NCBI GenBank assembly: GCA_021820845.1
Contig: JAKADC010000001.1
Coordinates: forward strand, 186,001-250,000
Origin: Pseudomonadota bacterium
GTDB taxonomy: Bacteria > Pseudomonadota > Gammaproteobacteria > Burkholderiales > Thiobacillaceae
Direction of reading: 5' to 3'
DNA length: 64,000 nt
Shown: piece by piece, positions 9,557 to 18,855 of the stretch
How positions within the stretch are numbered: position 1 is the first letter of the stretch
How the letters are laid out: each line of letters begins with the position of its first letter
Made by a program: the position numbers and the translations under genes
Notes under the pieces: generated by a model
What the model was told of the DNA's origin: nothing
The model's input: the letters and a program-made list of their open reading frames with translations, nothing else
Database searches by the model: none

Positions 9557-12235
9557 ATGCCCCAACATTATCTGCATCCGCTTTTCAACGCCCGTTCGGT
9601 CGCCGTCTTCGGCGCCAGCGAACGCGAGGAGTCGGTCGCCGGCACCCTGTTCCGCAACCTGCGCCACGCCGGCTACAAGGGCGAGGTCTACCCGGTCAAT
9701 CCCAGGCACGCGACGGTGTTCGGCGAGCGCTGCTACGCCACGGCCGCCGAATTGCCGGCCGCGCCGGAGCTCGCGCTCATCGCCACGCCGGCGCCGACCG
9801 TCGCGCAGATCATGGAGGACTGCGGGCAGCGCGGCATTCGTCACGCCATCGTGCTGTCCGCCGGCTTTCGCGAGGTGGGCCCCCAGGGCGCGGCGCTCGA
9901 AGCGGCGCTGCTGGCGGTGGCGAAGACGCACGGCATCCGTTTCATCGGCCCCAACTGCCTCGGCATCCAGCGCCCGTCGATCGGACTCAACGCCACCTTC
10001 AGCCAGGGCGTGACCCAGGCCGGCGACCTCGCGCTGGTCTCGCAGTCCGGCGCGCTGTGCACGGCGATGCTGGACTGGGCGGAAGCCAACGGCGTCGGCT
10101 TTTCGAGCGTGATTTCCACCGGCGCGTCGGCCGACCTCGATTTCGGCGAGATCCTCGACTACCTTGCCGTCGACACGCAGACCAAGGGGATCCTGCTGTA
10201 CATCGAAGGCATACGCGACGCACGCCGCTTCATGAGCGCGCTGCGCGCGACCGCCCGCTTCAAGCCGGTCGTCATGGTCAAGGTCGGGCGCCACGCGACG
10301 GGTGCCCGCGCGGTGCTGTCGCACACCGGCGCACTCGTCGGTTCGGATGCGGTGTTCGACGCGCTGGTGCGGCGCGCCGGCGTGGTGCGGGTCAATACCA
10401 TCCTGCAGCTGTTCGCGTCGGCGCGCGCGCTCGCCACCCACATCCGACCCACCGGCAACCGGCTCGCCATCGTCACCAACGGCGGCGGCCCCGGCGTCAT
10501 GGCGACCGATCTCGCGGTGGACATGGGCGTGCGCATGGCCGAGCTGTCGCCGGAGACGATCGCGGCGCTCAACGCCGTGCTGCCTCCCAACTGGTCGCAG
10601 GCCAATCCGCTCGACATCATCGGCGACGCCACCGCCGAGCGGTATCGCGCGGCGGTGGCCGCCTGCCTCGCCGACGACAACGTCGACGGCGTGCTGGCGA
10701 TGCTGACGCCGCAGGCGATGACCCGGCCGACCGAGGCGGCGCGCGCCGTGGTCGACGTGACGAAGACCTCGCGCAAGCCGGTGCTGAGCTGCTGGATGGG
10801 GGAGGCGCAGGTACGCGAAGGCCGCCACCTGTTCAAGCAGGCCGGCATCCCGTATTTCACCACGCCGGAACCGGCGGTCGAGGTGTTCTCCTTCCTCTCG
10901 GCCTTCTACGAGAACCAGCGGCTCCTGATGCAGACGCCGGGGCCGCTGTCGCACCAGGCCGAGCCCGACGTCGAAGGCGCGCGCCTGATCATCGAGAGCG
11001 CGCTCGCGCGCGGCCGCCATCTGCTGAACGAAGTGGAGTCGAAGGCGCTGCTGTCGGCGTTCCACATTCCGATCGCGCAGACCCTGATCGCGCGCGACCC
11101 CATGGAGGCGATGCTGATGGCGCAGCAGCTCGGCTTCCCGGTCGCGATGAAGATCAACTCGCCGGACATCTCCCACAAATCCGACGTCAACGGCGTGCGC
11201 CTTGGCCTGGGCAGCGGCCAGGCGGTGCGCTCCGCCTTCGGCGAGATGCTCGCCGACATCAAGCGGCTGCGTCCCGACGCCACCCTCGACGGCATCGTCA
11301 TCGAGCCGATGGCGTCGCGCCCGCACGCGCGGGAGGTGCTGCTGGGCATGATCTCGGACCCGGTGCTGGGGCCGGTGATCGCGTTCGGCGCCGGCGGCGT
11401 GGACGTCGAGGCGTTTCAGGATCGCGCCGTGACCCTGCCGCCGCTCAACCGCTACCTCGCGCGCGACCTCATCCAGCGGACCCGCATCGCGGCCTTGCTC
11501 GGCCCGTTCCGCAGCCGGCCTCCGGTCGACATGGACGCGCTGGAGAACGTGTTGCTGCGGCTGTCCGAAATGGTCTGCGAGCTGCCGTGGCTGGCCGAAG
11601 TCGACATCAATCCCCTGCTGGTGGACGAGCGCGGCGCGCTTGCGCTGGACGCGCGCATCGTCATCGCGCCGCGCGTGCCGACCGCCGACCGCTACGGCCA
11701 CATGGCGATTCATCCCTATCCGGCGCACCTGGCGACGCGCTGGCAGCTGCCCGGCGGAAACGACGTGCTGATCCGTCCGATCCGCCCCGAGGACGCCGAG
11801 CTGACGCAGCGCTTCGTGCGCAGCCTGTCCGAGGAATCCCGCTATTTCCGCTTCATGGACGCCGTGCGCGAACTGTCCCCCGCCACGCTGGCGCGGCTGA
11901 CCCAGATCGACTACACGCGGGAAATGGCGCTGCTCGCGCTGACCGAGGTCGACGGCAGGGAAACGGAACTGGGTGTGGCGCGCTATGCCATCAATCCGGA
12001 CGGCGAATCGTGCGAATTCGCCCTCGTGGTCGACGACCATTGGCAGAAGCAGGGGATCGGCCACAAGCTCATGGACGTGCTGATGGACGTGGCGCGCACC
12101 AAGGGCATCAAGGTGATGGAAGGCGAGGTGCTGAAGGCCAACCATCCCATGCTGAAGCTCGTGGAAGCCCTCGGTTTTCGCGTCGAGCCTCACCCCGAGG
12201 ATGCGACGGTGCGCAGGATTTCACGCGCGTTGTAG
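9557..12235 (+). CDS. Pat-type NDP-forming acyl-CoA synthetase fused to GNAT acetyltransferase
   Basis: An 892-residue three-part protein matching the Pat/YfiQ architecture: CoA-binding Rossmann domain (SVAVFGASEREESVAGTLFRNL), succinyl-CoA-ligase-like and ATP-grasp domains (LGFPVAMKINSPDISHKSDV, then IDINPLL-like WLAEVDINPLLVDE near residue 680), and a C-terminal GNAT domain (ESCEFALVVDDHWQKQGIGHKLMD). In Salmonella Pat this protein acetylates lysines, including acetyl-CoA synthetase; the synthetase half acts as sensor. The length is typical (~890). The start follows family similarity at MPQHYLHPLFNARSVAV. Promoter elements should lie in the 111-base gap shared with the divergent deacetylase. 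Confidence 0.92.
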   Translation: MPQHYLHPLFNARSVAVFGASEREESVAGTLFRNLRHAGYKGEVYPVNPRHATVFGERCYATAAELPAAPELALIATPAPTVAQIMEDCGQRGIRHAIVLSAGFREVGPQGAALEAALLAVAKTHGIRFIGPNCLGIQRPSIGLNATFSQGVTQAGDLALVSQSGALCTAMLDWAEANGVGFSSVISTGASADLDFGEILDYLAVDTQTKGILLYIEGIRDARRFMSALRATARFKPVVMVKVGRHATGARAVLSHTGALVGSDAVFDALVRRAGVVRVNTILQLFASARALATHIRPTGNRLAIVTNGGGPGVMATDLAVDMGVRMAELSPETIAALNAVLPPNWSQANPLDIIGDATAERYRAAVAACLADDNVDGVLAMLTPQAMTRPTEAARAVVDVTKTSRKPVLSCWMGEAQVREGRHLFKQAGIPYFTTPEPAVEVFSFLSAFYENQRLLMQTPGPLSHQAEPDVEGARLIIESALARGRHLLNEVESKALLSAFHIPIAQTLIARDPMEAMLMAQQLGFPVAMKINSPDISHKSDVNGVRLGLGSGQAVRSAFGEMLADIKRLRPDATLDGIVIEPMASRPHAREVLLGMISDPVLGPVIAFGAGGVDVEAFQDRAVTLPPLNRYLARDLIQRTRIAALLGPFRSRPPVDMDALENVLLRLSEMVCELPWLAEVDINPLLVDERGALALDARIVIAPRVPTADRYGHMAIHPYPAHLATRWQLPGGNDVLIRPIRPEDAELTQRFVRSLSEESRYFRFMDAVRELSPATLARLTQIDYTREMALLALTEVDGRETELGVARYAINPDGESCEFALVVDDHWQKQGIGHKLMDVLMDVARTKGIKVMEGEVLKANHPMLKLVEALGFRVEPHPEDATVRRISRAL

Positions 12236-12260
12236 CCTGCCCCGGCGGCGAGGCGATCGT

Positions 12261-12695
12261 TCAGGCGTCGCCGAGTGCGCGATCGAGGCAGCGCAGGTAG
12301 CCTGCCGAATCGAAGGCCGTCCCGTTGCGCTGGACCTGCCAGATCATTTCGCCGAGGCAGTCCATGACGGCGTGCTGCGCGTCCATCGGCTCGCCGTGCC
12401 GGTCGAGAAGCCGCTGATAGCGCGCGCGGATTCCCGGCGGCTGGTCGACCGACAACTGTTCGGAGACCGCCAGATGCAGGGAGAGATGCAGAAACGGGTT
12501 GGTCTCGCCGTGCTCCGGAAGGTAATCCCGCTCCCTGTAGCGCTCGGGCTGGTCGAGCAGCGCATGGTATTCGGGGTGCGTCAGCACGGCGTCGAGCGCG
12601 GGCCGCTCCGCGCCCTCGAGCGGCTGCCCGGCGCGGTATTTTGCCCACACGTCGAAGAAGAACTGGCGAACCTGGTCGCGGCTGGGATTGAACAT
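12261..12695 (-). CDS. DUF1841 family protein
   Basis: A 144-residue cytoplasmic protein starting MFNPSRDQVRQFFFDVW, with NPFLHLSLHLAVSEQLSVDQP and the conserved H-x4-CLGEMIWQVQR segment, matching DUF1841. The function is unknown. An open upstream extension is Arg-rich and overlaps nth, so it is rejected. It sits 12 bases downstream of nth on the same strand and probably belongs to the rsx-nth transcript. It is convergent with the Pat-type gene, with only 25 bases between the stops. Confidence 0.8.
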   Translation of the reverse strand: MFNPSRDQVRQFFFDVWAKYRAGQPLEGAERPALDAVLTHPEYHALLDQPERYRERDYLPEHGETNPFLHLSLHLAVSEQLSVDQPPGIRARYQRLLDRHGEPMDAQHAVMDCLGEMIWQVQRNGTAFDSAGYLRCLDRALGDA

Positions 12696-12706
12696 GATCG
12701 GCCCGC

Positions 12707-13417
12707 TCAGCGCCCGCTCCGTCTTCCGCGGACGGGCCGGGACGAGGGCGCGCGGCTCACTTGTTCGGGCGCGGTTTCTGCCGCGGGCCAGGTCTTGCGC
12801 TTGTATTCGCACAGGTCCGCGATGATGCACTCGCCGCATTTCGGCTTGCGCGCCTGGCACACGTAGCGGCCGTGCAGGATCAGCCAGTGATGCGCGTCGA
12901 TGCGGAATTCGGCGGGGACGGTCTTGAGCAGTTTCTTCTCCACCTCCAGAACGGTCTTGCCCGGGGCGAGGCCGGTTCGGTTGGCGACGCGGAAGATGTG
13001 GGTGTCGACCGCCATCGTCGGCTGGCCGAACGCCGTATTGAGGATCACGTTGGCTGTCTTGCGCCCCACGCCGGGCAGCGCTTCGAGGGCCGCGCGCTCG
13101 GCCGGCACCGCGCCGGCGTGCTCGTCGATCAGCATCCGGCAGGCGGCGATGAGGTGCTTCGCCTTGCTCTTGTACAGGCCGATGGTCTTGACGTATTCGG
13201 CAAGCCCGGCCTCGCCCAGCGCAAAGATCGCCTCGGGCGTGCTGGCGACCGGAAACAGCCTGCGCGTCGCGAGGTTCACGCCCTTGTCGGTGGCCTGCGC
13301 CGACAGCACCACCGCGACCAGCAGTTCGAACGGCGTCTTGTATTCGAGTTCGGTGGTGGGGTGGGGATTGGCGGCGCGCAGGCGGCTGAAGATTTCGTGG
13401 CGCTTGGCGCTGTTCAT
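12707..13417 (-). CDS. nth: Endonuclease III
   Basis: DNA glycosylase/AP lyase for oxidised pyrimidines in base excision repair. The helix-hairpin-helix LPGVGRKTANVIL places the catalytic lysine at residue 120, and VDTHIFRVANR places the catalytic aspartate at 138, the same numbers as in E. coli Nth. The 4Fe-4S loop Cys-x6-Cys-x2-Cys-x5-Cys is present near the C-terminus (CQARKPKCGECIIADLC). At 236 residues it is longer than E. coli Nth (211), with an extra basic Arg/Ser/Pro tail. It is the last repair-linked gene of the rsx cluster, a common arrangement. Confidence 0.97.
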   Translation of the reverse strand: MNSAKRHEIFSRLRAANPHPTTELEYKTPFELLVAVVLSAQATDKGVNLATRRLFPVASTPEAIFALGEAGLAEYVKTIGLYKSKAKHLIAACRMLIDEHAGAVPAERAALEALPGVGRKTANVILNTAFGQPTMAVDTHIFRVANRTGLAPGKTVLEVEKKLLKTVPAEFRIDAHHWLILHGRYVCQARKPKCGECIIADLCEYKRKTWPAAETAPEQVSRAPSSRPVRGRRSGR

Positions 13418-13453
13418 CGTGCGCGGATGCTCATTCCGGCCTTCGCGGCGGCG

Positions 13454-14131
13454 TCATGCAGCAGCCGGCACGGCATGGCGGACGCGCCGCGCGACCCGCG
13501 CCTTGTTCCAGTTGTTGGCGGCGATCAGCATACCCAGCGCGAGGAAGGCGCCGGGCGGCAGGATCGCGAGCAGGAAGCCGCGATAGTTGGGGAGCACGTG
13601 CAGCACCCAGCCCTTGGCCGCCTCGCCGAACACGAGATCGATGCCCGAGAGCAGCGTGCCCTTCCCGGCAAGCTCGCGGATCGCGCCCAGCACGATCAGC
13701 ACCAGGGTGAGGCCCAGCCCCATCGCGACGGCGTCGACCACGCTGTGCAGCGGGTGATTCTTGGCCGCGAACGCGTCGGCGCGCGCGAGCACGATGCAGT
13801 TGGTCGTGATGAGCGGAATGAAAATCCCCAGCACCAGATAGAGCGGGTGCACGAACGCATTCATCGACAGGTCGATCACCGTCACCAGCGCGGCGATGAT
13901 CAGGACGAACACGGGAATGCGGATTTCGTTCGGGACGAAATTGCGCACGCTCGATACCGCTCCGCTCGACGCCGCCATCACCATCGTCGTCGCCAGCCCC
14001 AGCGACAGCGCGTTGACGACGTTGTTGCTGATCGCCAGCAGCGGGCACAGCCCGAGCAGTTGCACGAGGCCGGTGTTCTGCTTGATGAGGCCGTTGTGGA
14101 ACAGGCTGCGGAATTCGCTCATCGTCATCAT
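13454..14131 (-). CDS. rsxE: Electron transport complex subunit RsxE/RnfE
   Basis: Integral membrane subunit of the Rnf/Rsx ion-motive ferredoxin:NAD+ oxidoreductase complex. About 225 residues with six predicted hydrophobic helices. The family marks are LVQLLGLCPLLAISNNVVNALSLGLAT and the GIFIPLITTNCIVLARAD stretch, which recurs in RsxA and is the half-channel signature with its conserved cysteine. Two ATGs in tandem overlap the rsxG stop; MSEF (start 14122) is the alternative. It is followed by nth, as in E. coli. Confidence 0.94.
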   Translation of the reverse strand: MMTMSEFRSLFHNGLIKQNTGLVQLLGLCPLLAISNNVVNALSLGLATTMVMAASSGAVSSVRNFVPNEIRIPVFVLIIAALVTVIDLSMNAFVHPLYLVLGIFIPLITTNCIVLARADAFAAKNHPLHSVVDAVAMGLGLTLVLIVLGAIRELAGKGTLLSGIDLVFGEAAKGWVLHVLPNYRGFLLAILPPGAFLALGMLIAANNWNKARVARRVRHAVPAAA

Positions 14132-14787
14132 GCTTTCTTCTCCTTCACGGATGGGGGCGCGGCGGCAAAGGCCGCGCGGTGCCGTGCAAAGTAATCGAGC
14201 GCGCTCTTCACGGCCTTGACCACCGCGCGCGGGGTGATGGTCGCGCCCGCGCGGGCGTCGAACGCGCCGCCGTCCTTGGCGACCCGCCAGTCCTTGGGCT
14301 CCGGATTGGTCAGCGACCTGCCGGAAAACTGGTCGATCCACGCGCTCTTCGCGCGCTCGATGTAGTCGCCGAGCCCCGGCGTCTCGTGATGGGCCGTGAC
14401 GCGCACGCCCGTGATGCGGCCGGCCGCGTCGATCCCGATCAGCAGGTTGATGTCGCCGCCATAGCCGTCGGGCGCGACGGCCTCGAGTGCCGCGCCGCTG
14501 AATTGCCCCTGGCGCCGTGCCAGCCAGAGCGACGAGGGCTGGCGCGTGCCCAGCAGATCGTCGGGCGGCACGCTTTGCTCGGCTGTCAGCAGATCGTTGT
14601 CGTACAGCGCCGCGGGCAGCACCTGCCCGAGCAGCGCGCGTTTTGCCGCCAGCTGGCCGCGGGCGATCGTCGGCTCGGTGCGATCGTGCGTGAACGCCAG
14701 CAAGGCCGTGCCGATCGTCGCGAATACGAACAGAACCGTCGCGGTGCGCGCGGCGTTCTTGAGCGCCGCCTGAAGCTGCGGGGTCAT
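14128..14787 (-). CDS. rsxG: Electron transport complex subunit RsxG/RnfG
   Basis: Periplasm-facing flavoprotein subunit of Rnf/Rsx, 219 residues, with one N-terminal membrane anchor (ARTATVLFVFATIGTALLAFT). The FMN-binding domain ends in AGATITPRAVVKAVK, where the Thr of the GAT motif is the expected covalent FMN attachment residue. ETPGLGDYIERAKSAWIDQF is the typical preceding segment. The gene overlaps rsxD by four bases and rsxE by four, consistent with coupled translation. Confidence 0.94.
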   Translation of the reverse strand: MTPQLQAALKNAARTATVLFVFATIGTALLAFTHDRTEPTIARGQLAAKRALLGQVLPAALYDNDLLTAEQSVPPDDLLGTRQPSSLWLARRQGQFSGAALEAVAPDGYGGDINLLIGIDAAGRITGVRVTAHHETPGLGDYIERAKSAWIDQFSGRSLTNPEPKDWRVAKDGGAFDARAGATITPRAVVKAVKSALDYFARHRAAFAAAPPSVKEKKA

Positions 14788-15821
14788 GCGGCCGGTTCCT
14801 TGGCCTTGCGCGTGCTGCCGCCATAGACCGGCGGCTGGGTGTACTGGTCGATCAGCGGCACGGCCAGGTTCATCAGGAGGATGGCGAATGCGACGCCGTC
14901 CGGAAAGCCGCCCCAGGTGCGGATGACCAGCGTCAGGAAACCGGCGCCGAGGCCGAAGATCAGCTTGCCGCGCGGCGTGGTCGCGCCCGTCACCGGATCG
15001 GTGGCGATGAAGAAGGCGCCCAGCATCACCGACGGGGCGAACAGGTGGAACCACGGCGGGCCGAAGCGGCCGGGGTCGTAGAAATGCAGGAAGCCGGCGG
15101 TGAGCCAGACCCCGGCCAGGAAGGTCAGCGGCACGTGCCAGCTGATGATGCGCAAGGCCCACAGCAGCAGGCCTCCGAGCGCGAACGCCGCCGCCAGCCA
15201 CTCGAAGCCGGTGCCGCCGAAGCGTCCGAAAATCGGCTCGGTCATGACCTCGTCCACCGTCAGTTGCCGCAGCAGGCCGGTGCGCAGCGAATCGAGGGGC
15301 GTCGCCATGGTGACGGCGTCGACCGTCGCCATGGGCACGTCGCCACCGAAGATCACCGCGCTGCTCTGCGCGAGCGTGAGATGGGTGGAGGTCAGTTCGA
15401 GGGGGGCCGCCCAGTGCGTCATCTGCACCGGGAACGAGACGATCAGCACGGCGTAGCCCACCATCGCCGGATTGAAGATGTTCTGCCCGAGTCCGCCATA
15501 CAGGTGCTTGGCGACCACGATGGCGAACAGCGTCCCGGTGACGATCAGCCACCACGGTGCCAGCGAAGGCAGGGACAGCGCGAGCAGCCACGCCGTGACG
15601 ATGGCGGACAGGTCGACGAGGAAAGGCCGCAGCGGGTAGCCGCGCGCCTTCAGCATCGCCGCTTCGGCTCCCACTGCGGTGAGGGTGGCGATCGACAGCG
15701 TGACGAGGATGCCCGGCCCGAACAGCCACACGTAGGTCGCGATGGCAGGTACGAGCGCCGCCAGGACCCAGGCCATGATCTGCGTGACGCTGGTGCGGTC
15801 GAGTATGAAAGGGGAGGGCAT
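14784..15821 (-). CDS. rsxD: Electron transport complex subunit RsxD/RnfD
   Basis: Polytopic membrane subunit of Rnf/Rsx, 345 residues, with about nine hydrophobic segments. The covalent-FMN region is visible as DAVTMATPLDSLRTG (the Thr in the T-x-A-T-P stretch is the usual attachment site). The conserved ATDPVTGATTPRGKLIFGLGAG and IRTWGGFPDGVAFAILLMN segments near the C-terminus confirm the family. The start ATG overlaps the rsxC stop by one base, placing it firmly in the operon. Confidence 0.95.
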   Translation of the reverse strand: MPSPFILDRTSVTQIMAWVLAALVPAIATYVWLFGPGILVTLSIATLTAVGAEAAMLKARGYPLRPFLVDLSAIVTAWLLALSLPSLAPWWLIVTGTLFAIVVAKHLYGGLGQNIFNPAMVGYAVLIVSFPVQMTHWAAPLELTSTHLTLAQSSAVIFGGDVPMATVDAVTMATPLDSLRTGLLRQLTVDEVMTEPIFGRFGGTGFEWLAAAFALGGLLLWALRIISWHVPLTFLAGVWLTAGFLHFYDPGRFGPPWFHLFAPSVMLGAFFIATDPVTGATTPRGKLIFGLGAGFLTLVIRTWGGFPDGVAFAILLMNLAVPLIDQYTQPPVYGGSTRKAKEPAA

Positions 15822-17530
15822 CAGGTGTTCTTCTCTTCGGATTCCAGCGGCTGGCGCGCCAGTTCGCGGATTTTAGCCCTGCGCGTCTCGATCTCGTCGA
15901 TCTGCCGGCGTTGCGCGGGGGGCAGGTCGTCGACGTTCTTTGGCGCGGCGTCGGGCTTCTTCGCCTGCGCGCGCGCCAGGGCCGCGGCGATCAGCGCCTT
16001 CTTCGCGTCGGGGTCGGCCGGCGCGGCGGCTGCCGGGGCGGGCGCGGGCTCCGTCGCGAGTTCGGCGCGCCGCACTTGATCCTGCGCGGCTTGCGCCCGC
16101 GCGGCCTGCGCCTTCGCGGCGAGCTTCTCGGCTTTTTCCTTCTTCTCGCGGTCCTGGCGGAACTGGCGGAATTCGTGGCGCTCGCGCGCGAGGTCGGCGG
16201 CGCGCTTGTCCTTTTCGTGCGCCCAGATTTCGCTCTTGGCGTAGCGGTAGAAATCGACCAGCGGGATATGGCTCGGGCAGACGTAGCTGCAGCAGCCGCA
16301 TTCGATGCAATCGAACAGGTGGTATTCCTGGGCACGGCCGAAATCGCCCGCCTTGGCGAAGCGGAACAGCTCCTGCGGCTGCAATTCCGCCGGACAGGCG
16401 TCGGCGCAGCGGGTGCAGCGGATGCACGGCAGCGCCTTCGGCAGCGGCGGGAACAGCTCCCTCGACTGCACGAGGAGGCAATTGGTCGCCTTGACCACCG
16501 GCGCCTCCAGGTCGGGCACCGGCATCCCCATCATCGGTCCGCCCATCAGCACGCCGGTGGTGCCGTCGCGCTCGCCCGCGAGGCTGATCAGCGTTTGCAT
16601 CGGCGTGCCGATCAGCACTTCGAAATTCTGCGGCCGCAGCACGTGGCCGGTCACGGTGACGAGTCGCGAAATCAGCGGCTCGCCGTGGTGCACGGCGCGG
16701 GCGACCGCGTAGGCGGTGCCGACGTTGAATACCTGCAGGCCGATGTCGGTCGAGCGCTTGCCGGAGGGAACCTGCTTGCCGGTCAGGATCTCCGTCATCT
16801 GCTTGGCGCCGCCGCTGGGATAAAGCGTCGGCACCGCGACGACTTCGACCGGGAAGTCGAGGGCGGCCGCGGCGGCCCGCATCGCGGCGATCGCTTCCGG
16901 CTTGTTGTCCTCGATGCCGACGAGGATTTCGGTGCTGCCCATGAGATGGCGCATCACCGCCACGCCCTGCAGGATTTCATCGGCGCGATGACGCATCAGC
17001 ACGTCGTCGCAGGTGATCCACGGCTCGCACTCGCCGCCGTTGATGATCAGCGTGGGGCAGTGCTGCGTCGCGCCCGGATCGAGCTTGACGCCGGTCGGGA
17101 AGACCGCACCGCCGAGGCCCGCCAGGCCCATGTCGCGCAGCTTCCCGCGCAGTTCGGCCGGCGCCATCGTGCGGTAGTCGAGCGGCGCGTGGTCGATCCA
17201 TTCGTCGCGGCCGTCGGTTTCGATCATGATGCACAGGTCGGGCAGGCCGGAGACGTGGGGAACCGGCTGCGGCTCGATCGCGGTGACGGTGCCCGAACTG
17301 GACGCATGGACCGCGGCCGAGATCGCGCCTTCCGCCGCGGCGATCATCTGGCCTTTTTTCACGTGATCGCCGACCTCGACGATCGGCTTGGCCGCGTTGC
17401 CGATGTGCTGGCGCAGCGGAAAGACCAGTTTCCGGGGCAGCGGCGCGGCGTGGATCGGCCGGCCGCTCGACTCGGCCTTGTGCTCGGGCGGGTGCACCCC
17501 GCCCTTGAATGTGTGGAGTTCGCGGGTCAT
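15821..17530 (-). CDS. rsxC: Electron transport complex subunit RsxC/RnfC
   Basis: Cytosolic/peripheral subunit carrying the FMN/NADH site and two 4Fe-4S clusters, 569 residues. It begins with the RnfC barrel-sandwich region (FKGGVHPPEHKAES, VEVGDHVKKGQMIAAAEG), then GLGGAVFPTGVKL and the NGGECEPWITCDD nucleotide/flavin segment. Two ferredoxin motifs follow: CIRCTRCADACP and CIECGCCSYVCP. The C-terminal 110 residues are Lys/Ala/Glu rich and probably helical or disordered, a variable tail common in RnfC. ATG 17530 begins MTRELHTFKGG; the further upstream open frame overlaps rsxB and is rejected. Confidence 0.96.
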   Translation of the reverse strand: MTRELHTFKGGVHPPEHKAESSGRPIHAAPLPRKLVFPLRQHIGNAAKPIVEVGDHVKKGQMIAAAEGAISAAVHASSSGTVTAIEPQPVPHVSGLPDLCIMIETDGRDEWIDHAPLDYRTMAPAELRGKLRDMGLAGLGGAVFPTGVKLDPGATQHCPTLIINGGECEPWITCDDVLMRHRADEILQGVAVMRHLMGSTEILVGIEDNKPEAIAAMRAAAAALDFPVEVVAVPTLYPSGGAKQMTEILTGKQVPSGKRSTDIGLQVFNVGTAYAVARAVHHGEPLISRLVTVTGHVLRPQNFEVLIGTPMQTLISLAGERDGTTGVLMGGPMMGMPVPDLEAPVVKATNCLLVQSRELFPPLPKALPCIRCTRCADACPAELQPQELFRFAKAGDFGRAQEYHLFDCIECGCCSYVCPSHIPLVDFYRYAKSEIWAHEKDKRAADLARERHEFRQFRQDREKKEKAEKLAAKAQAARAQAAQDQVRRAELATEPAPAPAAAAPADPDAKKALIAAALARAQAKKPDAAPKNVDDLPPAQRRQIDEIETRRAKIRELARQPLESEEKNT

Positions 17531-17538
17531 CGGTTGTT

Positions 17539-18090
17539 TCAGGCGACGCGCTTCAGTTCGATCACCGGATGCTTCCATTTCCAGTGCGGGAGGTCTTCGG
17601 CGATCGGCACCATCGAGATGCAGTCGACCGGGCAGGGCGCCACGCACAATTCGCAGCCGGTGCATTCGGAGGCGACGACCGTGTGCAGCTGCTTGGCCGC
17701 GCCGGAAATGGCGTCGACCGGGCAGGCCTGGATGCAGAGGGTGCAGCCGATGCAGACCTGCTCGTCGATGAACGCGACCGATTTAGGCTTGGGCGTGCCG
17801 TGGGCTTCGTCCAGCGACTTGGGCTCGATTCCCAGCAGGTCGGCGAGCTTTTTCACCCCCTCCTCGCCGCCGGGGGGGCAACGGTTGATGTCGGCCTCGC
17901 CCTTGGCGATCGCCTCGGCATAGGGGCGGCAGCCCGGAAAGCCGCACTGGCCGCACTGCGTCTGCGGCAGGATGGCGTCGATCTTCTCGGCAAGGGGATT
18001 GCCTTCCACCTTGAAGCGAATCGCCGACCAGCCGAGCACCAGCCCGGTCACGACCCCGATGAGGACCATCACCAGAATGGCGGCAAGCAT
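17539..18090 (-). CDS. rsxB: Electron transport complex subunit RsxB/RnfB
   Basis: Iron-sulphur subunit of Rnf/Rsx, 183 residues. It has an N-terminal membrane anchor ([21 protein letters not shown]), the four-cysteine domain with [15 protein letters not shown] and a fourth Cys in NRCPPGG, then two ferredoxin-type 4Fe-4S motifs, [16 protein letters not shown] and [16 protein letters not shown]. These feed electrons from ferredoxin into the complex. The start ATG abuts the rsxA stop, and the length agrees with the family. Confidence 0.96.
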   Translation of the reverse strand: MLAAILVMVLIGVVTGLVLGWSAIRFKVEGNPLAEKIDAILPQTQCGQCGFPGCRPYAEAIAKGEADINRCPPGGEEGVKKLADLLGIEPKSLDEAHGTPKPKSVAFIDEQVCIGCTLCIQACPVDAISGAAKQLHTVVASECTGCELCVAPCPVDCISMVPIAEDLPHWKWKHPVIELKRVA

Positions 18091-18692
18091 TATTTCACCA
18101 GTCCGGAGAAGCCCATGAAGGCCAGCGACATGAGACCGGCGGTGATCATGGCGATGCTCGTCCCCTTGAACGGCGCCGGAACGTCGGTGGTTTCCAGCCG
18201 TTCGCGGATGCCGGCGAACAGGATCAGGACCAGGGTGAAGCCGAAGGCGCCGCCCGCGCCGAAAAACAGCGACTCGACGAAATTGTGCTGCGCCTGCGCA
18301 TTGAGGAGCGGAATCCCGAGCACCGCGCAATTGGTGGTGATGAGCGGCAGGTAGATCCCCAGCACCTGGTACAGGACCGGGCTGGTCTTATGGATGAACA
18401 TCTCGGTGAACTGGACGATGCCGGCGATCACGACGATGAACGACAGCGTGCGCAGGTAGACGAGTTCGGGTCCGAGGAGATAGTGGTTGACGAGGTAGCT
18501 CGCGCCGGACGCCAGGGTCAGCACGAAGGTCGTCGCCAGGCCCATGCCGATGGCGGCTTCCAGTTTTTTGGATACGCCCATGAACGGGCACAGGCCGAGA
18601 ATCTTGGCCATCACGATGTTGTTCACGAACACCGTGGAAATAAGAATGAGGAGGTAGGTTTCCAAAGCAGGCAACTCGACGCGATGGGGCAT
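18090..18692 (-). CDS. rsxA: Electron transport complex subunit RsxA/RnfA
   Basis: First gene of the rsxABCDGE-nth operon, a 200-residue integral membrane protein. [29 protein letters not shown] and [16 protein letters not shown] are hallmark sequences with the conserved cysteines thought to hold an intramembrane Fe-S centre. It resembles rsxE, its paralogue. The start at 18692 gives seven more residues than most RsxA proteins; an internal start nearer [13 protein letters not shown] cannot be excluded. The promoter is expected in the ~160 bases before norB's end. Confidence 0.95.
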   Translation of the reverse strand: MPHRVELPALETYLLILISTVFVNNIVMAKILGLCPFMGVSKKLEAAIGMGLATTFVLTLASGASYLVNHYLLGPELVYLRTLSFIVVIAGIVQFTEMFIHKTSPVLYQVLGIYLPLITTNCAVLGIPLLNAQAQHNFVESLFFGAGGAFGFTLVLILFAGIRERLETTDVPAPFKGTSIAMITAGLMSLAFMGFSGLVK

Positions 18693-18784
18693 TATCCGCC
18701 GCGGATGGGTCGATATTCAAGCGTGTGGGGCCAATCATGCGGAAGAATGCGTCTTCCCGGCCGGCAACCCGTTGCGCGGATGCC

Positions 18785-18840
18785 AGAAGCGGCCCGACCC
18801 GCCCGGACATCACGTGTCACGGACGGGTCGGACCGCTTCT
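18785..18840. terminator. Long hairpin downstream of norB
   Basis: Inverted arms of 17 bases (18785-18801 and 18824-18840) with one mismatch, 15 bases past the norB stop. No T run follows on the minus strand, so it may be a transcript-end or stabilising hairpin rather than a textbook intrinsic terminator. Confidence 0.5.
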
Positions 18841-18855
18841 GCTCCGATCGAAGGA

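Noticed and set aside
8522-12193. Very long minus-strand open frame antisense to the Pat-type gene
   Set aside because: Only its 3' 924 bases encode a recognisable protein (the deacetylase). The remainder is the GC-rich shadow of the plus-strand gene, with His/Arg/Asp-rich low-complexity sequence.
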